DNA of 64,000 nucleotides from Paraescarpia echinospica (Eukaryota; Annelida; Polychaeta; Sabellida; Siboglinidae). The translations under genes and the position numbers were made by a program. Shown here in pieces: positions 11,786 to 25,900 of this stretch; position 1 is the first letter of the stretch; each line of letters opens with the position of its first letter. Below the pieces are notes generated by a model, which was given only the letters and a program-made list of their open reading frames with translations, was not told the DNA's origin and did not search any database. The stretch is taken from positions 3,104,445-3,168,444 of the forward strand of contig CM034544.1 of the NCBI GenBank assembly GCA_020002185.1. Reading direction: 5' to 3'.

Positions 11786-13848
11786 TTAAGTGACTAACCA
11801 GTGGGGTGCGTTGTCGGCTTACATTTATCCAGCCTTAAATTTTACCCGGTTGACGTTTCTACGCATGTCATGATGAATAAAAACAGTGCTTCAAAATATG
11901 CGTTACTTTTAAAGTTTTGTAATTTTATAACTTTAATTCCATCATACAATGGCCATTTTATTTGTTGTCATCGAAATGGAAGTTCGACAAAAACTCAATA
12001 TATTTTACTCTAAATGATGGGCAGAACAAACTGCACTCCCAGTACAAAATAAAACATGCATCTAGTTGAGGTATGTCCCTTGTTACACTGATGTAACATA
12101 TTTTGTCGACAATAATGTTATTTTGGTCTTCATAGATCTACATTTTTCAAAGTAAAATTAAACCCTATGTAGATAGGTAAGTAGATAAATTACCTATGAT
12201 ATCTTAACATTGTACATTACTTCATGTGATGTATAATGTTGTATTTATACTGCTTATGGAAATAGCAGCTGGATTTATGGTGCAAACACAATGGTTTCAC
12301 TATTGAATGTTTCTTAGCTTCAATAAGTTTCTGTTATCTAAATGTTTCATTAAAACTAAACTTAAAATGTACAGCCAGATGTACCTAGTGAAAAAGGAAC
12401 ATGGTAGTAGCATAGGCGAGAATTTGTGTTTTTATTTTCCAACAAAAACAGTGCCAATCATTCAATATGTCACCACTGACAATGTCATACGAAGGCTTCG
12501 TGCATGGAGACGTGGTATTTTTTTTAAACCAATCCTGTCATGAGCTGTCGCTACTGCAATATGTTCATTCTCCGTTTATTCCATATATTTTTCTTTGCTG
12601 AATCTGTGACGTAAACACCAGCTGGTCCACGTTTCCTTTTGATAATTTTATCGGTCGTGACTCATTCGCATGGCGGTGGCTAATCCAAATACACACATGT
12701 TGATGACGTTTTTCTTGCATCAATTAACTCGGCGTAGCTAACCGAAGTTTGACGGACAGTCCCAAATATTCACGAGCATGCCTTATACAGATTGTGAAGG
12801 TGGGGCTAAAGTGGAAAAGGGTCATTAGTGATTAACAAAACATAATTATAATAAAATAATGGCAGATAATTACATGAAATAATCATATTAACAGGATTAC
12901 TTAATAACTGTGTACATTACAGAGATTGAAATTATCAAAGAATCACTTTAAGGACGCTTAACCTACAAGGAATTTCGTAAAACGAATCATTACGTTTCTT
13001 CCAAAGGGTCATAGACAAACACTTGAAATTGTGGCGCCAGTTTGCATCTAGGAAATTGCAGCTTGGTTGTTGCTTCAATACAAGTAGATTACATATAGAT
13101 ATATATATTGTATTTGTAATAACACATGAGCCAGGGTCAAGACGTAATGAACTTTGGTCTACAAATGTCGGGTACAGTATAAACTAAACACTTTGTTTCT
13201 CTTAATGTAACCAAATTGACCTACCCATCACGTGACATGTTGCCTAATGTCAGTCAAGCCATCAAAAATTGGATATCGAACACATGGAGCGTTCGAATGT
13301 TCCGTTGTATATTTTTTTTCGAAATTCTAGTTCCAGCAGTTTTTCTTTGACAACAAACATAAAGCAAAGTTGTTAGTGACACATGTTTGTGGGAATGTTT
13401 CGTCTAGAAGATGTCTTGCAGCGATAGTAATGTATTTCACATACACAAGTTGTCAACATTGTTGGCAAAGCCATTTTAAGAAAATATACGACAGAACGGT
13501 TGAACGGTCCACGTGTTCGTCATCCATTCTGATGGCTTGATAGACCTCGTTGCCAGGGAATAAGTGACCATTTTTCATAACCAATTAATGATTTAATAAA
13601 ACTGCACACAGAATCATACAACTTGTAGATATGCACGCTACTAATACTGTATTTTTACTTTCATTGGCACAATACGAATGAAATTATAAAGTGTCCACAC
13701 TACACCTTTACACCGTTCGACAAGTGACGTCTTCTTGAAGCATCATTGTCACTGCTACAGTCCTTGAACAACGCAGCCAACATCTTAAACAATTACGTTG
13801 ATGTCTACTCCGACCAAGGCAGCAACCAGGTGGTCATCCAGAGGTCAC
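11786..13848. other. 3' flank of the TMEM256-like gene
   Basis: Lies downstream of the stop codon of the minus-strand gene that ends at 13,849, so it probably includes its 3' untranslated region. No other gene or repeat is evident. Short frames at 11,801-12,543 have no recognisable domain. Confidence 0.45.
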
Positions 13849-13992
13849 TCAAAGGGCCATGGCCAGCCAGGCTAGCATGAGTGTGAGACCCCCATAGGGT
13901 GTGACCACATTGACGTGTGTGTTGCCGGTGATGGCAGTGATGTAGCTACTGCCGCAGAACACGAACATCCCGAGACACAACAGTACTGCCAC
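13849..13992 (-). CDS. TMEM256: TMEM256-like exon 4 (terminal)
   Basis: Acceptor TTCTTCCCGCCAG, then 47 codons and TGA at 13,851-13,849. Contains the FCGSSYITAITG and TPYGGL motifs and the last hydrophobic helix. Length and ending agree with human TMEM256, which also stops just after the LALAL-type helix. Confidence 0.92.
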   Translation of the reverse strand: MAVLLCLGMFVFCGSSYITAITGNTHVNVVTPYGGLTLMLAWLAMAL

Positions 13993-16900
13993 CTGGCGGG
14001 AAGAAAAGAAAACCACTCGCTGTTAGTTGTATGTGACTATGTTATCGACTGTGTTAGACCTTGAATTTGATCAAATTTAATTGATCACGACTTAAAGATT
14101 TTGGGTAATATTATTACAAGGAATTGCAAATTTGGCCTTGACATTTTTTTCTACACTCAATGTCCATTTGCCCGGGCATTATGGTAATTGACCACGTGGC
14201 TACCACCAAATTCGAGGCCTTATACAATACAATGTCATCAGAACCTATTCACTCTACTGCTAGTCACATGACCCAACAATTAAAGTAAAATTCATTTGAT
14301 GATTTCAAAGAACAAATGCAATATTTATTAATGGGCGGTCTCATAGATTGGCAAAGTAAAAAGTGTCTTGTTCTGATTCAAATCCCCATCAATCACCTTC
14401 AGTTGGCAAAATAAAACGTGTTTTGTACTGATTCAAACTCCCATCAATCACCTTCAGAACGTGTTATCGGAGCTAAGATTTTGAGCGATGCAAAATGGCT
14501 TCAAAAAGACAACCAGCGGCCACCTGATTTGACTGACTGAGACACTGTCAGGTTCTGTATCCGTTCTAGCGACAATGTGCATTAATATGTTAACCACTGT
14601 GGTGTAGATACAATCTCCAAAAAAACACCCTGATTTTGATTGCTTACCACACATTGGCATTTTGAAATATCAAATTCTGAGATACATCATCTTAATAAAC
14701 ACAGATGGGAATTTTATTTAAAAAAAAACTGGTTTTGATTATATGATTCATTCTAATACAGCAGTAAAAAATGTAAAATAGTCATTTTCGCATATAGTGT
14801 CTAAATGATGTGTTCGATATGAGCACCATTTCTGTTCAGGCATGCATTTAGTCTCACTGCAAAGTTCTCTATTACCCGCTCACACATTTCTTGGGGGATT
14901 GCCCCTACAAAATCAGTAATTGATTCCTTTAACTCCTGTAAACTGTTTGGGTGAACCTTGAACACATTGTCCTTGGCATATCCCCACAGGAAAAAATCCA
15001 GCGGAGTGAGATCTGGAGAATGAGGTGCCCATGGATTCCCTTTCCATTTTCTCATTGAACCAGTTGCACATTGCCACTCTAGCCACTTTATCAGTGTCAG
15101 TAAGTTTGTGTTTAATATGGATTTTATAGGGTAAACAATTGAGATCTTGTCTCAAAATTCTGTGGGTTGTTGCACGGGTCAGTCCAAGTTCTTGAGATCT
15201 TCTGCGTAATGACTTTTTTGGGCTCTGTGTCACTGACTGACGAACGGCATCCACATTTTCAACTGTCCTTACTGTTTCTGGTCTTCCCGACCTTTTCTTG
15301 TTCAGATTATGAACAGTCCCTTCTGTCCGAAATTTCATAATCACTTCTCTCAAAGTTTTAGGGTCAGGCGAAGTCTTGACATTGAAATGCCTCTGGTAGG
15401 CACGCTTCACTCCGACCCACGATTTCGTCTCTAGGTAGAATTCTACGATTTTAGTTTTTTGTTCAATAGTCAGTGTCATAATTGTCAGATGGCTACCAAA
15501 TCTTCAGTGCAGAAATTCCCATCTTTGCTCTACATACGCTGAACAGAAAAATACAATCAGATGACAATTGTGGCCAGGGCAACAATTTGTTATCAGGGTG
15601 TTTTTTTTTAGACACCTGGTATATAGTGACAATCCAACCTCCACCGACCGTTGATTACTGCTATACGTTCCTGGTGACGTATATATGACCGTCCATACCC
15701 TGACAACACACATTATAAATACCGATATTTTGCTGTTTCAAACTTCCATCCAATGTTGATTACTGCTATACGTTCCTGGTGACGTATATGTGACCGTCCA
15801 TACCCTGACAACACACATTATAAATACCGATATTTTACTGTTTCAAACTTCCATCCAATGTTGATTACTGCTATAAGAAGTTGGCGATTTGTGCTGCCTG
15901 CACATATTATTTTTTTATTTAGTATCAGTGGAGCAACAAACCACGGGCCACTCTTCTCATTGCAGTGATAAATGTTCATCTTAAATTCATAACAGCAGAC
16001 CACTCTGGGAATGTCTCACAATTTGTCCACTAAAAACGTCAACAATTCTAGATAGCTCTGCGGGTGTTTCAAATACATTGCCAAGTGATCGATCAGACGT
16101 CAGTAGTCTAAGGAAGCAAACAAACATCGACAAAAGATGGTGGACCACGGCATCTCAGAAGAGAGAGAATTACAACGTTCCAAACTTCCAGTTAGTGTAT
16201 TAAAGGGTAGCAGTCTGTTCCTATACCCAAAATTAGTCATTTGTAACAGGATGTCTACCGTGTTGAATGTTGGAAAATGGGACATTGTTGAACATCAAGA
16301 GGTGTTTAATTCAGCCCGCCTCAGCTATAATTTTTTATTACTAATAAAGCTGTTTTAAAAGTGGGTGTTTTGTTTACCATTTGAATAATCTCTGGGGTCG
16401 TACAGGTCTTCCAAATCACGAACGTTTTATGGGCTTATTAAATATAATTTGGCAAGTAGTATATCTTCATCATAGTTATTATGGTCTCAAAATCATTGTT
16501 ATTTTTTTTTTAAATAAGTGAAAAACTAAACACAGACTACCCCCTTTTAAGACTTATTATAAATTAATAATTATAAAGTCAGGTTCAATGTCATTGTACA
16601 TCTTTGTACAACCGTAAGCTACCTTGGAAATTCAATCGTACAGCAATAAGTCTTTAGTGTAGCCCAAATTTAGAGCTGAGAAGTTGTAGTAAATGTCCGT
16701 TTTATTGAGTGAACTGAGGGTTTCTCCAGCACAGTAATGTATCACCTGTGAGCCCTCCCCCCATACTCACTACCATCGGCCGCCTGGTGAGGGGCGCAGC
16801 AAGTAGGGCGAGGGTGTGCATGAAGTGGTACTGATTGGCCGTCTGAAATATCTGCAAAGAAAACCAGTTTCAGGTTTTTGGGGTTACACATTTTTAACAA

Positions 16901-19900
16901 ACAGTAATTTAAATTATTCAGCCAGGGTTGGTTTCCTGCCGGGCAGAAAGGTATTTCTGCCATGCCCAGGGCAGAAAGTTATTTCTGCCATGCCCAGGGC
17001 AGAAAGGTATTTCTGCTATGCCCAGGGCAGAAAGGTATTTCTGTCGGGAACAAACAGTTTCTGCCCAGCAGAAATGGCAACAACCAGGGAATATATGCCA
17101 TCGATAGGAAAGTGCAACTGTTTCGTAGAATGTGTTGCTAATATCTTTCTGTACCTCTCTATGTGCCATCTGAATAAAAGTACGAGTACATTCTCATGAG
17201 TACAAGTGCATTTGTCTAATAACATATTTTAGTCTCTGCCTTGCTGTGCTTGGATTTCCCCAGTGATTCCCTGGTTTTATTATAGTGGATACGAGTGTTG
17301 TGTTAGATGTATGATTACTATCTTGTAATATAAACAAGTCACTGATCTAGTGTGCACAGTAACCAGACATAATCCTTAGGGGCAAAATTCCACCTCTTAC
17401 ATTCATTTATGTGCATTTTTTTGTTCCCATGTGGTATGTTTACAGGCCTTGTCACCTGACCACAACATTCCTTTGTTCAATATTTCTCTTACCTCTGCTC
17501 TCTCAGTCCCTGTGTACCCCTGTTTTATTACCAGCCTAGAAGTTGGCTGGCAATTAAAACTAATTATCACCTGGTCATCTTGTGGTCAGTGGAAAGCCTG
17601 GTTTTGGAGCACCTATCCAGTATCCACTGCTATATCCAACTAACTAGTCTACAGTAGCTGCCAGAGCTTGCTACTGTTTCAGTGGTTGGGTGAGCTGATA
17701 AGACACATTTGCTAGCTGTGTGTGTTTTAATAACTTGTTAACAAGATGACAGTCATGGTGTAAGAAGGAAACAGGAATGTTGATATTGATAGTACAACAA
17801 ATATGTATAAAAATAGGACTATTTTGGGAGTTTCTGCCCTAAGGAAACTAGGGGAGAAAGGTATTTCTGCCGCATGGACAGAAAAGTAATTCTGCTGCAC
17901 AGTTTCCACTGTGAGGACAGAAATGTGCCAACCCTGTACTAAACACTGGACATGTCCATGAAATCATTCTGATTATCAAAGAGTTAACAGTAATAACAGT
18001 AGTCACACATACTTTCAATGCCACAATGTTGACAAGGGAATAATTCCAATTCCAGAATCCATCTGGACATATCTAGGGATAAGAGTTTAGAAAAAACAGG
18101 GCACCGTGACCGTGCCCCCCAGACCCTTTTAAATGTGTCCCCATTCAGGTTATAAGCTGAAGTTAGGGCAATGCAAAAAAAAATTTCAACAGCACCCTCC
18201 CCCTCCCCTGTTGGTCACTGTTGAGCCAGGCGGAGAAGCACTGAAGAAGCGCTGAAGACACGGCCGCGCAGCAACGAAAACTAATTTTCAACAGCACCAC
18301 CTCACATCTATGATGTCATCAGTTCAACCGAGGCAGCGGCTGAACTTACAGCGGCTCAGCAGTGACAACATTTCTACCACACCATTTGATTCGGCCATCA
18401 GTGGAGGTTTTTGAGCCCCCCAGACTCACTTTCTGGATCGGGCCCTGAAGATGTATAAGTACTGGTATATCAAGTTATGGTATATAATAATTATGTACAT
18501 TTACGATACAGTAATTCCCCCTCTTAAAATTAATTTCAAACTACTGTGACGTAGATCTTGCCTTGTACCACTCCTGATTTGAGTTTCAATGGACACAAAT
18601 CTTGAATTAACTTACCACTTTTCGCTCAGCCGGGATGCTTTTGTCATCCAGCACTGGAACAAGGGAATAACATTTCAGATCTATGTTAAGCAACATCTCA
18701 GTAGTGTGACCTGAGTAGCAGGATCTCTTGAGTCATGATCTGAACAGAAAGTTGTAACAATAAATATATTAGTAATGAAACCTCAACCATCAAGTAAAAA
18801 GAGTTACTCTGGATATCCATATTTTGAAATTGATGTATATATATATATAATATTATGCCGCATAATATAATATTATATATATATAATTTGACTACTGATT
18901 TCTATATCAATTTCAAAAATACATAATTAAAAAAATTTATTATAATAGGCTGGCTCGATATATGTCTAGATATAACAATAATAATAAGATAATTTTTATT
19001 GCGCCTAAATCCTTGGAAACCAAGAGACACATCAAAACAAAAAGGATTGGTCAATTTCAAAATCCATAGACACTACAGGTGTATTCCAGTTGTCAACAGA
19101 TGGGTCAAGGCGCTAGGGAGCTATGGTGGATAAGCAAGGTTATAAAGATAAGTTTTAAATGACAACGGAATTTAAGGACAAATAAAATAAGACATTATTT
19201 GGTTCTGATTAAACGCTGCGAAAAACTGGGGTAGCAGATAGGATAGTTGGGCACAGAATCCCTGCTTATCCATTATTTTGGAACAAGTGAATTACTGAAT
19301 GGACAAGTGAATTTGTTCCTACTGGTTGTGTGTGCGCCAACTGGGCTATTTGCTGCCTGGATAAATAAATTAAATACTCTTGACTAGTGTACAAGTGTAC
19401 ACTAGTCAAGTTGAAAATACTGTAGTAAATATGTTCTTTATTTTATTATTTATTCCATCCAGCCAATCGGTCGGAATGCGAATGTTAAACAAGTGGTGGA
19501 TGGCACAATAACACAAACTAAGGTCAGTTAAAAAACAAAAACTAACAATATATTTTAGTTGGCTTTATTTACACAGAGGGACAGTGAGCCACACTGATAT
19601 AGCTACTTTAAGCACTGCTGTTGATTTTATTTGTAATGTGCAGGTGGCCTGAACAAAGTCCTCTTCCTGTGCTGATAAGTGTTTAACTGGATAACAAGCT
19701 GAGCATTATTTATTCGTCATTATCTTAAGAGGAAAATATGCTGAGGACAATTAGTCGGCTATATATATATATAAGATGTTTTGTCATTTTTTTAATAAAA
19801 AACGGGTTGTTACCGTGTGCAGTAGAAACTGTTAGGACTAAAAAAATGGTTTTGCCACCCAAAAAGGCAACCAATTGGTAGAAAGCATAAGCGCACTATT

Positions 19901-22900
19901 TCCATTATTGTGTAGGTAGTTTATTTTGTCTCACATATAAAGAGAAAACATTAGACAAGCAACTGTTCACAGCTATTGCAGGGATAATTAACAAAGATAG
20001 CAAATTCACTACCCATAGATATATCATGTTATCGGATCTGAATGACCAGAAGTATAGACCTATTATAGTTTTGTTAATAATAACTATTAGAATAATTAAG
20101 AATTAAGGTATAACTGTGCATTTGCAAAATAAAAAAATATATAAATATTCTTCTTCTTTATGTACCTGTCTGTGCACAGGATGTGAAAAGCATTGTATAG
20201 ATTGTCTGTGCACAGTGGCAATCCCTGTGAATTCATAAATTTGGATTGCCCATTACCAACCTACGCCATAGTTGGTGTAACTCTATACAAACAGAGAAAG
20301 GGCTGCATGAACAATTCTGTAACACATGTAATAATACATACACTGGGGGTGAGGGGGTACCGAGTGGAAGTAGCACATGTAATAATACCTACAATGGGGG
20401 TGAGGGGGTACCGAGTGGAAGCAGCACATGTAATAATACATACACTGGGGGTGAGGGGGTACCGAGTGGAAGTAGCACATGTAATAATACCTACACTGGG
20501 GGTGAGGGGGTACCGAGCGGAAGTACTGCAGTAACATATGTCATCATACATATCCTGGGGTGAGGGGGTACCGAGTGGAAGTAACACATGTAATAATACC
20601 TACACTAGGGGTGAGGGGGTACCGAGTGGAAGTAAAACATGTAATAATACCTACACTGGGGGTGAGGGGGTAGCGAGTGGAAGTAGCACATGTCACCATA
20701 GATACACTGGGGGTGAGGGGGTACCGAGAGGAAGTAACACATGTAATAATACCTACACTGAGGGTGAGGGGATAGCGAGTGGAAGTAGCACATGTGATCA
20801 TACCTACACTGGGGGTGAGGGGGTACCGAGTGGAAGTAACACATGTCATCATACATACCCTGGGGGTGAGGGGGTACCAAGTGGAAGTAGCACATGTCAT
20901 CATACATACACTGGGGGTGAGGGGGTACCGAGTGGAAGTAGCACATGTCATCATACATACACTGGGGTAAGGGGGTACCGAGTGGAAGTAACACATGTAA
21001 TAATACCTACACTGGGGGTGAGGGGTTACCGAGTGGAAGTAACACATGTAATAATACCTACACTGGGGGTGTGGGGGTACCGAGTGGAAGTAGCACATGT
21101 CATCATACATACACTAGGGGTGAGGGGGTACCATGTGGAAGTAGCACATGTCATCATACATACACTGGGGGTGAGGGGTACCGAGTGGAAGTAGCATATG
21201 TCATCATACATACACTGGGGGTGAGGGTGCAGTGGAAGTAGCACATGTCATCATACATAGCACATGTCATCAGCTACATACCCTGGGGTGAGGGGTTACC
21301 AAGTGGAGTAGCATGTCATCATACATACCCTGGGGTGAGGGGTTACCGAGTGTGGAACACATGTCATCATACATACACTGGGGGTGAGGGGGTACCGAGT
21401 GGAAGTAGCATATGTCATCATACATACACTGGGGGTGAGGGGGTACCGAGTGGAAGTAGCACATGTCATCATACATACACTGTGGTGAGGGGGTACGGAG
21501 TGGAAGTAGCACATGTCATCATACATACCCTGGGGGTGAGGGGGTACCAAGTGGAAGTAGCACATGTCATCATACATACCCTGGGGGTGAGGGGGTACCG
21601 AGTGGAAGTAACACATGTCATCATACATACCGAGTGGAAGTACCCCGCGCAGTACTATTAATATTAACCTTAACATTAAATTGTCTACAGATATATTTAA
21701 TTTTCTGCCAAGTTTTACTGTTAAAATAGGTAAATAAACACTGATCTCGTAACGAAAAAACGTTTGACCAGGTTTCAGTGACATACTAATAAAACACAAG
21801 TTTTTGTTGGAAAAAACAAACCTTCCAATTATTGAATATTGTTATTTTAAAGAAAGTGTTTTTAAAATGTTGCACACAGCAATACAAAAATTTTATGTAC
21901 AGTTGTTTTGTTATTAAAACCGACTCGTAATTGTATGGATTGCCTGACTGTTTTCATTGGGAAATGTAAACAAATGGTGATCTGTGCCCAGCAGTCTACA
22001 GTTAGTTTTCCCAATGGTTGCCATGTTAGCGTTTTGTAAAATAAAAATAAAAACATGACCTACACAAATTCTTAAACTTCTTACCTGCTGTTATCATCAT
22101 CTCATTGACATGCTGGTCGAGTTTAGTCAAAATTTAATGGGAGCTGGTGTTTATGGCCTAAATGGACTCCATATACGTACAAACTTGAAGATCTTCACGA
22201 GCTACCAGATGTCAAGGCTGTTGTATGGACTGCAGGTACTGCCTCTGCTAAAAGGAGATAAGGATGCACTAGACCTATTTCACCCTACTAAATGTATCCT
22301 GAAACACGCAGCATTTACCACTGGGCACATCAACAGTAGCGTGTATCTAATACTTGGACAGCTACCTGCATCAGCCATACTAGCACGAAACTTTCTAACA
22401 CTGTATGTGAGCATGGTGAGACCAAGCAAGTGTGGAGTGCCATGTATATAATACTTGGACAGCTACCTGCATCAGCCATACTAGCACGAAACTTTCTAAC
22501 ACTGTATGTGAGCATGGTGAGACCAAGCAAGTGTGGAGTGCCATGTATATAATACTTGGACAGCTACCTGCATCAGCCATACTAGCACGAAACATTCTAA
22601 CACTGTATGTGAGCATGGTGAGACCAAGCAAGTGTGGAGTGCCATGTATCTGATACTTGGACAGCTACCTACTTCAGCCATACTAGCACGAAACATTCTA
22701 ACACTGTATGTGAGCATGGTGAAACCAAGCAAGTGTGGAGTGCCATGTATCTGATACTTGGACAGCTACCTGCATCAGCCATACTAGCACGAAACATTCT
22801 AACACTGTATGTGAGCATGGTGAGACCAAGCAAGTGTGGAGTGCCATGTATCTGATACTTGGACAGCTACCTGCGTCAGCCATACTAGCACGAAACATTC

Positions 22901-25900
22901 TAACACTGTATGTGAGCATGGTGAGACCAAGCAAGTGTGGAGTGCCATGTATCTGATACTTGGACAGCTACCTCCATCAGCCATACTAGCACGAAACATT
23001 CTAACACTGTATGTGAGCATGGTGAGACCAAGCAAGTGTGGAGTGCCATGTATCTGATACTTGGACAGCTACCTGCATCAGCCATACTAGCACGAAACAT
23101 TCTAACACTGTATGTGAGCATGGTGAGACCAAGCAAGTGTGGAGTGCCATGTATCTAATACTTGGACAGCTACCTGCATCAGCCATACTAGCACGAAACA
23201 TTCTAACGCTGTATGTGAGCATGGTGAGACCAAGCAAGTGTGGAGTGCCATGTATCTGATACTTGGACACCTACCTACATCAGCCATACTAGCACGAAAC
23301 ATTCTAACACTGTATGTCAGCATGGTGAGACCAAGCAAGTGTGGAGTACCATGTATATAATACTTGGACAGCTACCTGCATCAGCCATACTAGCACGAAA
23401 CATTCTAACACTGTATGTGAGCATGGTGAGACCAGAGCAAGTGTGGAGTACCATGTATATAATACTTGGACAGCTACCTGCATCAGCCATACTAGCACGA
23501 AACATTCTAACACTGTATGTGAGCATGGTGAGACCAAGCAAGTGTGGAGTACCATGTATATAATACTTGGACAGCTACCTGCATCAGCCATACTAGCACG
23601 AAACATTCTAACACTGTATGTGAGCATGGTGAGACCAAGCAAGTGTGGAGTACCATGTATATAATACATGGACAGCTGCCTACATCAGCCATACTAGCAC
23701 GAAACATTCTAACACTGTATGTGAGCATGATGAGACCCAGCAAGTGTGGAGTGCCATGTATATAATACTTGGACAGCTACCTACATCAGTCTTACTAGCA
23801 CGAAACATTCTAACACTGTATGTGAGCATGGTGAGACCAAGCAAGTGTGGAGTGCCATGTATATAATACTTGGACAGCTACCTACATCAGCCTTACTAGC
23901 ACGAAACATTCTAACACTGTATGTGAGCATGATGAGACCCAGCAAGTGTGGAGTGCCATGTATATAATACTTGGACAGCTACCTACATCAGCCTTACTAG
24001 CACGAAACATTCTAACACTGTATGTGAGCATGGTGAGACCAAGCAAGTGTGGAGTGCCATGTATCTGATACTTGGACAGCTACCTGCATCAGCCATACTA
24101 GCACGAAACATTCTAACACTGTATGTGAGCATGGTGAGACCAAGCAAGTGTGGAGTGCCATGTATATAATACTTGGACACCTACCTGCATCAGCCATACT
24201 AGCACGAAACATTCTAAAGCTGTATGTGAGCATGATGAGACCCAGCAAGTGTGGAGTGCCATGTATCTAATACTTGGACAGCTACCTACATCAGCCATAC
24301 TAGCACGAAACATTCTAACACTGTATGTGAGCATCATGAGAGACACAGCAAGTGTGGAGTGCCATGTATATAATACTTGGACAGCTACCTGCGTCAGCCA
24401 TACTAGCACGAAACATTCTAACACTGTATGTGAGCATGATGAGACCCAGCAAGTGTGGAGTGCCATGTATATAATACTTGGACAGCTACCTGCATCAGCC
24501 ATACTAGCATGAAACATTCTAACGCTGTATGTGAGCATGGTGAGACCAAGCAAGTGTGGAGTGCCATGTATCTGATACTTGGACAGCTACCTGCATCAGC
24601 CATACTAGCACGAAACATTCTAACACTGTATGTGAGCATGGTGAGACCAAGCAAGTGTGGAGTGCCATGTATCTGATACTTGGACAGCTACCTGCGTCAG
24701 CCATACTAGCACGAAACATTCTAACACTGTATGTGAGCATGGTGACCGCTGCGCGGATACGTACCGATACTGGACAGCTACCCGCATCAGCCTTACTAGC
24801 ACAAACATTCTAACGCTGTATTGTGAGTTACGATGAGACCCAGCGCGGAGCGCCATGTATCCGATACTTGACAGCCACCTGCATCAGCCATACTACACGA
24901 AACATCTTAACACTGTATGCGGAGCACGCAGGAGACACTGGGGCGCGTGGAGTGCCATGTAATTCGATACTTGACAGCCACTCCGCATCAGCCATACTAG
25001 CACGAAACATTCTAACACTGTATGTGAGCATGGTGAGACCCAGCACGTGTGGAGTGCCATGTATATAATACTTGGACAGCTACCTACACCAGCCTTACTA
25101 GCACGAAACATTCTAACACTGTATGTGAGCATGATGAGACACAGCAAGTGTGGAGTGCCATGTATCTAATACTTGGACACCTACCTACATCAGCCATACT
25201 AGCACGAAACATTCTAACGCTGTATGTGAGCATGATGAGACACAGCAAGTGTGGAGTGCCATGTATCTGATACTTGGACACCTACCTACATCGGCCATAC
25301 TAGCATGAAACATTCTAACACTGTATGTGAGCATGGTGAGACACAGCAAGTGTGGAGTGCCATGTATCTGATACTTGGACAGCTACCTACATCAGCCTTA
25401 CTAGCACGAAACATTCTAACACTGTATGTGAGCATGGTGAGACACAGCAAGTGTGGAGTGCCATGTATCTAATACTTGGACACCTACCTACATCAGCCTT
25501 ACTAGCACGAAACATTCTAACACTGTATGTGAGCATGGTGAGAGACCCAGCAAGTGTGGAGTGCCATGTATCTGATACTTGGACAGCTACCTACATCAGC
25601 CATACTAGCACGAAACATTCTAACGCTGTATGTGAGCATGATGAGACACAGCAAGTGTGGAGTGCCATGTATATAATACTTGGACAGCTACCTGCATCAG
25701 CCATACTAGCACGGAACATTCTAACACTGTATGTGAGCATGATGAGACACAGCAAGTGTGGAGTGCCATGTATCTGATACTTGGACAGCTACCTGCATCA
25801 GCCATACTAGCACGAAACATTCTAACGCTGTATGTGAGCATGATGAGACACAGCAAGTGTGGAGTGCCATGTATCTGATACTTGGACACCTACCTGCATC

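Noticed and set aside
11194..11793. 199-codon frame with 34-residue repeats
   Set aside because: It is a by-product of the 102-bp unit. No splice sites, no family similarity, and the array phrases recur in non-coding repeats.
20193..21800. Repetitive protein encoded by the 51-bp array on either strand
   Set aside because: Frames stay open only because 51 is a multiple of 3. Several frames on both strands are open at once, and units with indels break them.
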